Assembly (NCBI GenBank): GCA_963682055.1
Contig: OY821748.1
Coordinates: 31,274,661 to 31,338,660, forward strand
Direction: 5' to 3'
Source: Primula veris
Taxonomy: Eukaryota; Streptophyta; Magnoliopsida; Ericales; Primulaceae
DNA: 64,000 nucleotides
Both the position numbers and the translations under genes were made by a program. The notes below the pieces were generated by a model, which saw only the letters and a program-made list of their open reading frames with translations, made no database searches and was not told where the DNA came from. Of this stretch, positions 36,520-49,720 are shown piece after piece (position 1 is the first letter of the stretch; each line of letters starts with the position of its first letter).

Positions 36520-36881
36520 TGTTGAAATTATAAGTTGTTTGGTTTTATTTTATTTGGTTCATTAGTTTATTTTTGTTGGGCTAATAAGTTTTTTGGGGCT
36601 TCTATGCAATTAGAATAAGCTAGCCCAATTTCTAGATCATTCTACAAGTTCTAAAAGTATCTAGAATAGTCCTTGAGTAGAATATTATAAAGAATATGCT
36701 TAGAAAATTCTAAAGACGATTTTGGACCGTCAGATTGTTTTGATCTCCACCGTTGTTTGTGGTGGAGAAATAGTATAAATAGGTGGTACTTAGGAAAATA
36801 TAAATAAAAGGTTCTTTTCCCCCTTTTATATTTCGGTTCGTGTGTTTTCGGTTTTAGCCTTCCCTTTAAATACTTCCAACA
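36520..36881 (+). repeat. 3' LTR (362 bp)
   Basis: Nearly identical to the 5' LTR, with three substitutions. It lacks about 29 bases after GGTGGTACTT, 6 bases near GCCTTCCC and 1 C near its end. The 29-bp stretch missing here includes CCACCATTTGTATTACCACC of the 5' LTR. Confidence 0.95.
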
Positions 36882-36886
36882 GTTCT
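36882..36886. repeat. 5-bp target site duplication, right copy (GTTCT)
   Basis: Identical to 32039-32043. Confidence 0.93.
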
Positions 36887-36985
36887 CGTTCTGATAAATG
36901 TGTCTCTCTCAAACTATCTCCCGTTTTTTTCTTTGTGGATATGTACTATTGATTATATACTTATTATTCTGTACTTTCTGAGTAG

Positions 36986-37075
<90 letters not shown>

Positions 37076-40000
37076 TAGTCAACAACGATGATCCCACATG
37101 CATAGAAATATGGAACCTTGTCTTCATTCAGGTTTCAAGTCTTCTCTTGCGCATTTATCTTAACGTACTTCTGGCTTATGGTTTGTGTCCACTAACGGTT
37201 TTTCGGCAATTCAGTTTCTCCATTTGCTCAAGTTTGGGCCTTTTTTTATTTGTTACTAGTTCTGTCTTATTTCTCCCCTTTCCGTGTTCTTATTTCCTTT
37301 TATAGGACTAATTTTTACTCTAATGTCTTACTTTTTTCAGTACAACAGAGAAGGAGATGGTTCGCTAAAACCTCTTCCTGCCAAACATGTTGACACTGCA
37401 ATGGGTTTTGAAAGATTAACTTCAATTCTCCAGAATAAAATGAGCAATTATGATACAGATGTGTTCGTACCCATCTTTGATGCCATCCAACAGGTATTTT
37501 GTAACGTATCGGAAATTTTGTACTTTATTATTAATTTAGTAATAAGATAGTGATATTTAGTTTTGTGAGTGATTACGTATTTGTGTGAAATATACATGTG
37601 ATATGAAATTGGGTGTATATAATAGTTGTGGGGGTAATTGGTATCGTGTAATAAATAGGAGGACTAGTTAGTAAGCGTTTGAAACGTGTATGTTTTTCTT
37701 TTGGTTAGAGTAACCTATCATGTACATTTGTATATGTTAGATTGTGTTATTGTATATAATGTCAGCTGGGTTGAATTTGACTTGATCATGTTGAATTAGT
37801 GATAATCGCTTTGCGATTTTGTTATATGTTTTGTTGTCAAACAGGTCTAATTTATTGGAAACAAATAGATATGCGAAGCTCATGCCGAAATTTTCTAAAA
37901 CGTGTTGTTTTGTTCGTTTGTCACATTTGAGCCCCGTTGGCTACCCTTAGGCCAACTCAGGGAATCATATGTGATTATCGGCATGTCTTGAAGTATTTAT
38001 TTGGGTCTATTGATTAGCGTGCTATCGAATGGCATACTGAATGTTTCGTTATTTTAACTTTTTCCCTTTTTATTTTAATTTTCATTCACGACCCTGGTTT
38101 ATCCAAAAACATATTTGTAAGCGACTTTTTCTATCTGTCTATCTATCTATAAAAGTCCAGCTGATTCATTTTTTGAAATATCGATTGCCGTCCAATAGGG
38201 GTATTATGTTTCTAGTTCTTCTCAATTAAATATATTGTTTAATTTATTTTATTTTGCAAAATGGCACAGGCAACTGGGGCTCCTCCTTATTCTGGCAAAG
38301 TCGGGTCAGATGATACAGACAAAGTTGACATGGCATATAGGGTTGTGGCTGACCACATCAGAACTCTTTCATTTGCCATTGCTGACGGTGCTTGCCCAGG
38401 TCAATGGGAAATTTTGGCGACATTTGCTGATAGTCAATGCATTTTAAATGATTTTTCTTTAGACTTTTAGCCATTTGTAGTTTTATTGTTTTTTCCTCTA
38501 TTTCTGAATTACATTTTAGAAGCATGACAGCAACCGATAACTTTATTCAAAATCTCAATGTGCAGGAAATGAAGGGCGTGATTATGTGTTGAGGCGTATT
38601 CTTCGTCGAGCAGTACGCTATGGAACTGAAATCTTGAAAGCTCAACCTGGGTTTTTCAATGGGTAAGGCTGGAATTTTGTCCTCATTTTCTTTGTTACTT
38701 ATTTTTATTTTCATAGCATGTCAATTCAATCATCTTGAGTTTATATGTGCTAGTTGGTAGTTATATATTTAACTTTTAATACAACTTTCCCAGAATTGTA
38801 CATTTTATCTACATTTGTATTTACATTTGTTTTTTAAACCAGGCTTGTGAAGGTGGTAGTGGAAGTGATGGGTGATGTATTTCCTGAGATTAGACAACAT
38901 CAAGCGCATATTAGAGATGTAATTGCTGAAGAAGAAGCGAGTTTTGGAAAAACATTGCTTCATGTAAGTTAAAGCTTCTGATGAGAAACAATCTGGAGTA
39001 ATAAAAAATTAAAACATGGTTTGGTCAAAAATATGAAGATTTTTTATCTGCCTACGAGGGAATCCCAATCAAGAGGGAAGAAACCATGTCATTCAGGGTT
39101 CCTCTTCAGTTAATGTTTTTCTGTTTTCCATGGACCATCTTCAAATTAGAATTTATTTGCGGTAATAAATCACAAGATGATTCAATCAAAGTCATTTTTA
39201 TTTTTGCCATTTAATAATTATCATTCAGGACCTCTCTTTTCTTATTTTCTGTCGTATTCTTTCGATTGGAAGGATTACTGTATGGTAACATGGGCGGTTA
39301 TTTTTGTACATTCAGGGGATTGAAAAATTCAAACGGACTGTTCAAGATGTTAGAGGGAAAATATTAAGTGGTCAGGCAGGCTTACAGCTTTCTAGCTTTT
39401 GACTCTGGTAATATCCATCTTTTGTTGTAGCGTACTTCGTGAATTTGAGACTATTGAAGCTCTATTACCATATTTCATCATTAAGCTTCTGTATATCTTT
39501 GACTGCATTCAATCATGTGATTATTACCCTTTAGATAAGTCAGATTTTTTTAACCTTTGAGAACTATTATATTAGTGTGATGCCATGCTTGATTGTTGTT
39601 TATGTTGCTTATTTAAAAAGCAATATTATGTTTACATATCTATCTATCAGCTTTTAACAATTTCGACATCATAGTCTAAAGTTGCTCAATCTCGACACTG
39701 ATCTGTTTAAACAACTAATTTGTACACCGACCTATCAATATTTACAATTTAGACATCAATCTACGCAAATCCTCAGAAGTAGCACACCGACCTATCGAAA
39801 TTGACGAGTGCTAAAAGTTTAATTGTTAATGTTGGTGTACTAATTATTCACTTTGGTTCTTAATACACCACCCTCAACGATAAACTAGTAAATAACTAGT
39901 GGTTAATTGTGTAAATCTGCCTAATTTTGTGAGATCAAAGAATTAATAAATTGTGCAATTCTATACTGTTGTGTACTAATTGTTAAAAACTGATTGGTGT

Positions 40001-41903
40001 GTATTTTCTCCTTATTTGATATTTTGTTTTGCTTAAAGGTGAGAGTGTGGTGTTCTTTCCTGGAGCGTAGTACATCTAAGATTTGTTTTTTGCAGGATGC
40101 TTTTCTTCTGTGGGACATATACGACTTTCCCTTAGATCTAACTCAGGTCAATAATATACTATCCGTTCTATTGTTCCATAATTCAAAATTGGGTTGTCAA
40201 TGGAATTTTAACAGACGTTTTTCCTCTCTTACGGTTGATGGCTGAAGAACGGGGTTTTCTAGTTGATAAAGAAGGTTTTAATGTCGCAATGAATGAAGCT
40301 AGGGAAAGGTCCAGGAGTGCTCAGAATAAGGTCTGAAAATCTTTTACGAATTATTCTCTATTTGTTTCACCTTCAGGAACCGTAGTTAGTAAAACAAAGA
40401 AGAGACATTTGAAGTGCATAATCTGCAGTCTAGTAACAAGCTTTTTTATCTTACTTTATGCCAATTTCATTGATTATGCTGAATTAGTTTTTTTTTTTGC
40501 AGCAAGCTGGTGGTACAATTGTTTTAGATGCAGATGCTATCTCAGCGTTAAACAAGAGAGGAGTTGTTTCTACTGATGATAGCTTCAAGTTTACATGGTT
40601 TGAGGTTTGTTAAATTCTGATGCATTTGAAGTTCTGACAGTTTCTAGTTATAGGTACAACTTGAATTAGTTTTTTGTTTGTGCCAACTGCCAAATGGTAT
40701 GCAGCCAGCTTAGATTTACATGCTGGATAGGTCTGATGCATTTGGAGATTCCTTTTTCAATAATTAATTTAACTATATGGTTGTTCAATTCCAAAATTAT
40801 CTCTCCTTATTAGCATTGTCTGTATGGTGGTTTAATACCATATTTGTGACGAGTAATGATACTTTCACTTTAAAACTCCAGACAACATTCACATGTCATC
40901 AATCATACATGGTATGGACTGAAAAATTCTTGCCTCGTTAAAAAAGCAGGGTGAGTTATAACCACCATCCCCATACTAAGAGATTTTATTTATTTATTTT
41001 GTCCTCATAATTAGTTTCTGTTGTAACATTATTTTCCTCATAGCTTGAATAAGTTACTCCCCCATGGTTTCAGTCGTAAGAGGATTGATACCCATAGTTT
41101 CAGTAAGTTACACATGGAGACCACTTGGGTAACCTAATTAAGAAATAGTGGAGACCAATAGAGTTTTAATTGAAACTATGGTGACCAAATAGGAATTCTA
41201 CCTCGAATAGTTTGACTATTGGTGTTGCTACTGAAACCGTGTCAATCAAATTGATATGAAGTATGAGGCTTAGTGCTGTACTTCATTTAAAGTAACCTGT
41301 AGATGCTAATTAAAAGGAGTCATAATTCACCCAAAGTTTTTTTTTTTGTTTACTATTTCACAACTTTGTGTAGTTTACAGGGGATAGCAGTGATGGTATT
41401 CAGCACAGATGAAACTTCAAACAAGGCTTTGGTATGTGCTGGGGTCCCGGTCAAGGGAGATAAACGCAAGGAATTGAAGGTGTTGGATTGGTTAACAGAA
41501 GGTCTTACACTTCTTAAAGGAAAAGGAGGAGGTGGCAAAGGCGGACTCGCTCAAGGCCAGGTGAGATATATTTTTAATTTATGAACTGGGATTCCGGTAT
41601 CTCTCAATTCTCATTTAGATCGGGAAATAGTTGAACTCGAATTGTGGTTATGTTATGTTCAACTTATCCACCATGCCAACTAGTAAAATTGTTACTTGTG
41701 TTTATTGTCAAAGAGAAGAAAGGAGGTCATTGTGGACATAAATGCTTTTTCACACACTGATTTACAGTCAGCTTTCAATTGCAGATCTATTTCATAGGCC
41801 GCTTAATCACCCAATTTACTTTTGATTACAGGGAACTGATTTGACACAAGTAGTTGATGCGATGAAGATGGCAGAAAAATTTGCTGAAATGAAGCTTAAA
41901 TAA

Positions 41904-42554
41904 GGAGCGCTCTTCATTTTTAAGTATTTTTTAGCATATTTTTTTACATGAAATAGCTGAAATTGAATGCGACAGTATATGCTGTCTGATTTGTTTACCA
42001 CCACAAAGCAAACTTATTCGTACAAAACAAAGATAGAAATGGTTGAAGTGGAATTTTCTCTTTTAGCTTTCACATCAGTTTGCTGATTGCCTCACTAAAT
42101 CTTCTTAGTGATCAGATGGTTGTCGTTTTTCTTCAGTTGTTTAAGTTCCTGTTCCTATATAAAGCTTTTCTGTATTGGTGACCTCATCTAGTTTCTGAAC
42201 ATTTACGAGTATTACTGTTTAGAAGCAAAATTCATGTCATTGAAGGTTTTTGACTTTTGTCAAGGCAAAATTTTGGCGCATCAATCTCAATGGAAAACCT
42301 TTTTCATGAAAAACTACATCAAATCAAATTGTTGTAACCATTACAAGTAGTGTTGCATGCGGTTGCGAAAATCAATAATGTTTTTAGTCATCTTTTTCTG
42401 TTTACGGTTTCGCTTCCTACTTTGCATATCGGAAACTGATGTTAGTGTAGTGTTTGGGAATGAACAGTACGATACGGCATGAGGTGTACGATACGGCATA
42501 TTGTTGTGTCCGTTATGATTTTTTTGTTTACCACTTGAACACACAAGTCGAACA
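41904..42554. other. 3' flank of the AlaRS pseudogene, up to the satellite edge
   Basis: Probably the former 3' UTR and downstream DNA. A 13-base word, GTACGATACGGCA, occurs twice at about 42468-42500. No gene is seen. Satellite-like sequence starts by 42555-42580. Confidence 0.6.
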
Positions 42555-43179
42555 CAATTTTTAGCAATTTTTGGTTCTGCCATTTTTTGCATAATTTTTT
42601 GGCATATAACACACGCTTTTATTGATATTTTACATTGTCATTCTATTTTTTGAATTTATAGCTTGTACACGCTTTTTTCCATTTTTTCATTTTCGTCATT
42701 TTTTGCATGATTTTCTGGTCTATAACACACGCTTTTATTGAGATTTTATATTGTGTTTTTCTTTTTTTGATATATGGCCTATAGTACATGCTTTTTGACA
42801 TTTTTCGTTTCTGCCATTTTTGGCATGATTTTGTTGCCTACGCACTTTTATTGATATTTGACATTGTCATTTATTTCTTAGATTTATGGTTATAGTACAC
42901 GGTTTTTACTGTTTTTTGTTTCTGCCCTGTTTTGTATGATTTTGTGGCCTATATGACATGCTTTTATTGTGATTTAAATTGTCCATTTCTTTCATGATTT
43001 TATGGCGTATAATACACAGTTTTTACTGTTTTTCGTTTGCGCATTTTTTTGCATGATTTTGTGGCCTATAACACACGCTTTTATTAAGATTTTATATTGT
43101 GTTTTTCTTTTTTGGATATATGGCCTATAGAACATGCTTTTTGGCATTTTTCGTTTCTGCCATTTTTTGCATGATTTTG

Positions 43180-43211
43180 TCAAATATCAATAAAAGCGTG
43201 TGCTATATTTT
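43180..43211 (-). repeat. Inverted 32-bp satellite patch forming a hairpin
   Basis: The minus strand of this patch reads as standard array sequence (TATAGCACACGCTTTTATTG) while everything around it is in plus orientation. With the next plus-strand segment it makes a stem of about 26 bp with two mismatches and a loop of about 10 bases. Confidence 0.9.
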
Positions 43212-46200
43212 GTGACCTATAACACACACTTTTATTGATATTTTACATTGTCATTTTATTTCTTAGATTTATGCCTTAGGACACGGTTTTTACCGTTTTT
43301 TGTTACTGTATTTTTTCCCATTATTTGTGGACCATATAACACACTTTTATCGAGATTTTACATTGACATTTTATTTCTTGAATTTATGGCTTATAGTACA
43401 CAATTTTTATCGTTGTTCGTTTCAGCCATTTTTTAGTTGATTTTGTGGCTTATAGCAAATTATTTTATTGAAATTTCAAATTGTCCTTTTATTTCTTGGA
43501 TTTATGGCCTATAGTACTCGGTTTTTAATGTTTTTCGTTTCTACCAATTTTCGCATGATTTTATGGCATATAGCATACACTTTTATTAAGGTTTTTTATT
43601 GTCAATTTATTACTTGGATTTATGGCTTATAGTACATGGTTTTTACCGTTTTTTGTTTCCGCCATTTTTTTCATGATTTTGTGGCCTAACACACATTTTT
43701 ATTAAGATTTGAAGTTTTTCATTTCTTTCTTAGATTTATGGACATAGTGCACGCTTTTACCATTTTTTCGTTTCTGTCCTTTTTTGCATTATTTTGTGGC
43801 CTATATAGCACATGCTTTTATTGATATTTTACATTGTCATTTTATTTATTTAATTAATATAGTACATGGTTTTTACGGTTTTTTATTTATGCATTTTTTT
43901 CATGATTTTGTGGCCTATACAATACACACTTTTATTGCGATTTTATATTGTTCTTTTCTTTCTTTAATTTCTGTTTGATAATACATAGTTTTTACCATTT
44001 TTCGTTTCTGCTCATTTTTGCATGATTTTGTGCGCACGCTTTTATTGAGATTTTACATTGTCATTTTATTAATTGAATTTATAGCTTAAAAGTACACGTT
44101 TTTTTCCATTTTTTCGTTTATGCCCTTTTTTGCATGATTTTGTGGCCATAGCACACGCTTTTATTGAGATTTTATATTGTGCTTTTCTTTTTTTGATATA
44201 TGGCCTACACGTTTTTTGGAATTTTTTGTTTCTGTCATTTTTTGCATGAGTTTGTGGCCAGGACACGCTTTTATTGATATTTTACATTGTCATTTTATTT
44301 ATTGGATTTATGGCTTATAGGACACGGTTTTTACCTTTTTTTGTTACTGTATTTTTTTGCATGATTTTGTGGACTGTATAACACACATTTTTATCGAGAT
44401 TTTACATTGACCTTTTATTTCTTTGATTTATGGCCTATAGTACACGATTTTTATCATTTTTTGTTTTACCCATTTTTTGTATGAATTTGTGGCATATAGC
44501 TCATGCTTTTATTGAGATTTTACTTTTTCCTTTTCTTTCTTAAATTTATGGACTATAATAGTAGACGCTTTTACTGTTTTTTGTTTATGCCCTTTTTTTT
44601 CATGATTCTGTGGTCTATAACATACAATTTTATTGACATTTTAAAATTTCCTTTTCTTTCTTGGATTTATGTCCTATAGTGCACGGTTTTTACCGTTTTT
44701 CGTTTTCGCCTTTTTTTGCATGATTTTGTGGCCTATAGCTCACGGGTTTATTGATATTTTTCTTTGTCTTTTTTTTTTCTCGGATTTATGGATATTCGCT
44801 TTTTACCATTTTTTTTATTTCTGCCCTGTTTTGCGTGATGCTTTTATTGATATTTTAGATTGTCTTTTTATTTATTGGATGTATGACTTATAGTATACGG
44901 TCTTTACTGTTTTTCGTTTCTGCCATTTGTTGCATAATTTTGTGGCATATAGCACACACTTTTATTAAGATTTTAAATTGTCTTTTTCTTTCTTGGATTT
45001 ATGGCCTATAGTACACGGTTTTTATCGTTTTTTGTTTCAGCCATTTTTTGCATGAATTTGTGTCATATAACTCACGCTTTTATTGATATTTTACTTTGTC
45101 CTTTTCTTTCTTAAATTTATGCACTACAGTAGACGCTTTTACCGTTTTTTGTTTCCGCCCTTTTTTTCATGATTTTGTGGCCTATAACACACGCTTTTAT
45201 TGAGATTTTAAATTTTCCGTTTCTTTCTTGGATGTATGGCTTATAGTGCACGGTTTTTACCCTTTTTTGTTTCCACCCTTTTTTGCATGATTTTGTGGCC
45301 TATAGCTCATGTTTTTATTGATATTTTTATTTGTCTTTTTTTTTCTAAGATTTATGGATACTCACTTTTTACCGTTTTTTTATTTCCGCCATGTTTTGCA
45401 TGATGCTTTTATTGATATTTTACATTGTCATTTTGTTTCTTGGATGTATGGCTTATAGTACACGGTTTTTACTGTTTTTCGTTATTGCTATTTTTTGCAT
45501 GATTTTGTGGTCTATAGCACACACTTTTATTGAGATTTTAAATTGTCATTTTCTTTCTTGGATTTATGGCCTAAGTTACATGGTTTTTACCGTTTTTCGG
45601 TTCCGCCTTTTTTGGACGATTTTGTGGCCTATAGCTCACGCTTTTATTGATATTTTACGTTGTCTTTTTATTTTCTCAGATATATGGATACTCGCTTTTT
45701 AACGGTTTTTCATTTCTGCCCTTTTTTGCATGATTTGTGGCCTATAACACAAACTTTTATTGATATTTTAAATTGTCATTTTATTTCTTGGATTTATGTC
45801 TTACAGTACACGGTTTTTATCGTTTTTTGTTTCCGCCTTTTTTTGCATTATTTTGTGGCCTAGAGCACACGCTTTTATTAATATTTTACATTGTAATTTT
45901 ATTTCTTGAATTTATGGTATAGTACACGGTTTTTACCGTTTTTCATTTCTGCCTTTTTTTCATGACTTTGTGGCCTATACGATACACACTTTTTTTGAGA
46001 TGTTATATTGTTCTTTTCTTGCTTGTATTTCTGGCTTATAATACATAGTTTTTACCATTTTTCGTTTATGTCATTTTTTGTATGATTTTGTGGTTTATAA
46101 CACAATATTTTATTGAGATTTTGCATTGTCATTTTATTGATTGAATTTATTGCTTACAGTACAAGTTTTTTTTTCCAATTTTCGTTTATGTAATTTTTTG

Positions 46201-46469
46201 GATGATTTTGTTGCATATAGCACACACTTTTATTGAGATTTTAAATTGTCTATTTCTTTCGTGGATTTATGGCGTAGTACACGGTTTTTACTATTTTTCG
46301 TTTCGCCCTTTTTTTGCATGATTTTATGACCTATAGCACACTTTTATGAAGATTTATTGTTGTCATTTTATTACTTTGTTTATGGCTTATAGTACACCGT
46401 TTTTGTCATTTTTTGTTTCTGCCATTTTTTGCATGATCTTGTGGATTATAGCACACACTTTTATTGATA

Positions 46470-49400
46470 TTTTACATTATCATTTTATTTATTAGATTTA
46501 TGGCTTATAGGACACTGTTTTTACAATTTGTTGTTACTGCATTTTTTAGCATGATTTTGTGGCCTAAAACACACTTTTATTGAGATTTTTAAATTGTCAT
46601 TTTCTTTCTTGGATTTATGTGATATAGTGCACGACTTTTATCGTTTTTCATTTTCGCCGTTTATTGCATGATTTTGTAGTCTATAGCACACGCTTTTATT
46701 GAGATTTTATATTGTGTTTTTCTTTTTTTGATATATGGCTTATAGTACACGTTTTTTGGCATTTTTCGTTTATGCCCATTTTTGCATGATTTTGTGGCAT
46801 ATAGCACATGCTTTTATTGAGATTTTACATTGTCATTTTATTTCTTGGATTTATGGCTTATATGACATGGTTTTTACCATTTTTTGTTAATGCATTTTTT
46901 TGCATGATTTTGTGGACTCTTTTATCGAGATTTTATATCGACATTTTATTTCTTGGATTTATGGTTTATATTACATGGTTTTATTGTTTTTCGTTTCAAC
47001 ACTTTTTTACCTTATTTTGTGGCCTATAACAAATGCTTTTATTGAGATTTCAAATTGTCCTTTTCTTTCTTGGATTTATGGCCAATAGTGCAAGATTTTT
47101 ACCGTTTTTCGTTTCCTCCATTTTTTGCATGATTTTGTGGTCTATTTCACACGCTTTTATTGAGATTTTATATTGTGTTTTTCTTTTTTGGGTATATGGT
47201 ACATACTTTTTGGAATTTTTCGTTTATGCCATTTTGTGCATGATTTTGTTTCATATAGCACACGCTTTTCTTGATATTTGACATTGTCATTTATTTCTTC
47301 GATTTATATAGTACACTGTTTTTACTGTTTTTAGTTTATGCCCTTTTTTGCATAATTTTGTGGCATACAGCACACGCTTTTATTGGGATTTTAAATTGTC
47401 ATTTTTTTTCTTTGATTTATGGCCTATAGTGCATGGTTTTTACCGTTTTTCGTTTCCACCCTTTTTTGCATGATTTTGTGGCCTGCACACGTTTTTATTG
47501 AGATTTTATATTATGATTTTTCTTTTTTGGATATATGGCCTATAGTACACACCTTTTGATATTTTTCGTATATGCCATTTTTTGCATGATTTTGTTGCTA
47601 GCACACGTTTTTCTTGATATTTGACATTGTCATTTATTTCTTCGATTTATGGCTTATAATATACGGTTTATACTGGTTTTCGTTTATGTCATTTTTTGAA
47701 TGATTTTGTGGCCGATAGCACACACTTTTATTTAAATTTTAAATTGTTATTTTCTTTCGTGGATTTATGGCATATAGTACACAGTTTTTACTGTTTTTCA
47801 TTTCTACCCTTTTTAACATGATTTTGTGACCTATAGCACACACTTTTATAAAGATTTATTATTGTCATTTTATTTCTTGTATTTATAGCTTATTGTACAC
47901 AATATTTGGCATTTTTCATTTCTGCCATTCTTTTCATGACTTTTTGGCCTATATCACACGCTTTTATTGATATTTTACATTGTCATTTTATTTCTTGGAT
48001 TTATGGATTATAGGACATGGTTTTTACCGTTTTTTGTTACTGTATTTTTTTGCATGATTTTGTGTACCATATAACACACTTTTATTGAGATTTTACATCG
48101 ACATTTTATTTCTTGGATTTATGGATTATAGTACACGGTTTTTATCGTTTTTCGTTTCAGCCATTTTTATTTGATTTTGTGGCCTATAGCAAATGAATTT
48201 ATTGAAATTTCAAATTGTCATTTTATTTCTTTTTTTTTATGGCCTATAGTACTCGATTTTTACTGTTTTTCGTTTCTAACAATTTTCGCATGATTTTGTG
48301 GCCTATAGCACACACTTTTATTGAGATTTTTTATTGTTTATTTATTACTTGGATTAATGGCTTATAGTACATGGTTTTTACCGCTTTTCATTTATGCCTT
48401 TTTTTCATGATTTTGTGGCCTATAGCACACGCTTTTATTGAGATTTTAAATTGTCATTTTCTTTCTTGAATTTATGGTCTATAGTGCAAGGTTTTACCGT
48501 TTTTCCTTTCCTCACTTTTTTGCATGATTTTGTGGCCAATGGCACACGCTTTTCTCGATATTTGACATTGTCATTTATTTCTTGGATTTATGGCTTATAG
48601 TACACGACTTATACTGTTTTTCATTTATGCTCTTTTATGCATGATTTTGTGGCCTATAACACACGCTTTTATTGAGATTTTAAATTGTCCTTTTCTTTCA
48701 TGGATTTATGGCGTATAGTACACAATTTTTACTGTTTTTCGTTTCTACCCTTTTTTTGCATGTTTTTGTGACCTATAACATACACTTTTATGAAGATTTA
48801 TTATTGTCATTTTATTAGTTGGATTTATGGTTTATAGTACATCATTTTTGGTATTTTTCGTTTCTGCCATTTTTTCATAATTTTGTGGCCTATATAGCAC
48901 ACGTTTATATTGAGATTTTAAATTGTCTTTTTCTTCCTTGGATTTATATCCTATAGTGCACGATTTTTACCTTTTTTCCTTTCTGCCTTTTTTTTCATGA
49001 TTTTGTGGCCTATATAGCAAACGCTTTTATTAAGATTTTAAATTGTTCTTTTTCTTCTTGGATTTATGGCCTATAGTGCAAGCTTTTTACCATTTTTCGT
49101 TTCCTCCCTTTTTGCATGATTTTGTGGCCTATAACACATACTTGTATTGAGATTTTATATTGTGTTCTTCTTTTTTGGATTTATGGCCTATACTGCAAGG
49201 TTTTTACCGTTTTTCGTTTTCTCCCTCTTTTGCATGATTTTGTGGCCTATATCACATGCCTTTATTGAGATTTTTTATTGTGTTTTTCTTTTTTGGATAT
49301 ATGGCCTATAGTACACGCTTTTTGGCATTTTTCGTTTATGCCATTTTCTGCATGATTTTGTTGCCTATAGCACACACTTTTCTTGATATTTGACATTGTC

Positions 49401-49720
49401 ATTTATTTCTTGGATTTATACAGTACACGGTTTTTACTATTTTTCGTTTATGTCCTTTTTTGCATGATTTTGTGGCCTATAGCACACGCTTTTATTGAGA
49501 TTTTCAATTGTCCTTTTCTTGCATGGATTTATGGCGTATATTATACAAATTTTACTGTTTTTCGTTTCTACCCTTTTTAACGTGATTTTGTGACATGTAC
49601 ATGCTTTTATGAAGATTTATTATTGTCATTTTATTAATTGGATTTATGGCTTATAGTACACCGTTTTTGGCATTTTTTGTTTCTGCCATTTTTTTCATGA
49701 TTTTATGGTTTAGCACACGC
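46470..49720 (+). repeat. Satellite block duplicated at 52866-56080 (left copy)
   Basis: Rare markers recur in the same order about 6.39 kb downstream: TTACAATTTGTTGTTACTGC (46521 and 52911), CATGACTTTTTGGCC (47935 and 54331), CTC(C/A)CTCTTTTGCATG (49224 and 55607) and CCCTTTTTAACGTGATTTTG (49571 and 55959). The block covers about 28 monomers. Confidence 0.85.

Larger units (their letters stand above)
32044..36881 (+). mobile_element. Young Ty1/copia retrotransposon inserted in an AlaRS pseudogene intron
   Basis: Complete 4838-bp element with both LTRs, primer binding site, gag-protease-integrase-RT-RNaseH order (copia type), polypurine tract, and a perfect 5-bp target duplication GTTCT. The LTRs differ by only three substitutions in about 360 aligned bases, plus three indels (about 29, 6 and 1 bp), so insertion is recent. 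The frame is broken by one in-frame TAA and two single-base shifts, both in T runs, so this copy is non-autonomous as sequenced. It lies between AlaRS exons 31458-31598 and 36986-37131, in the same orientation as the gene. Confidence 0.96.
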
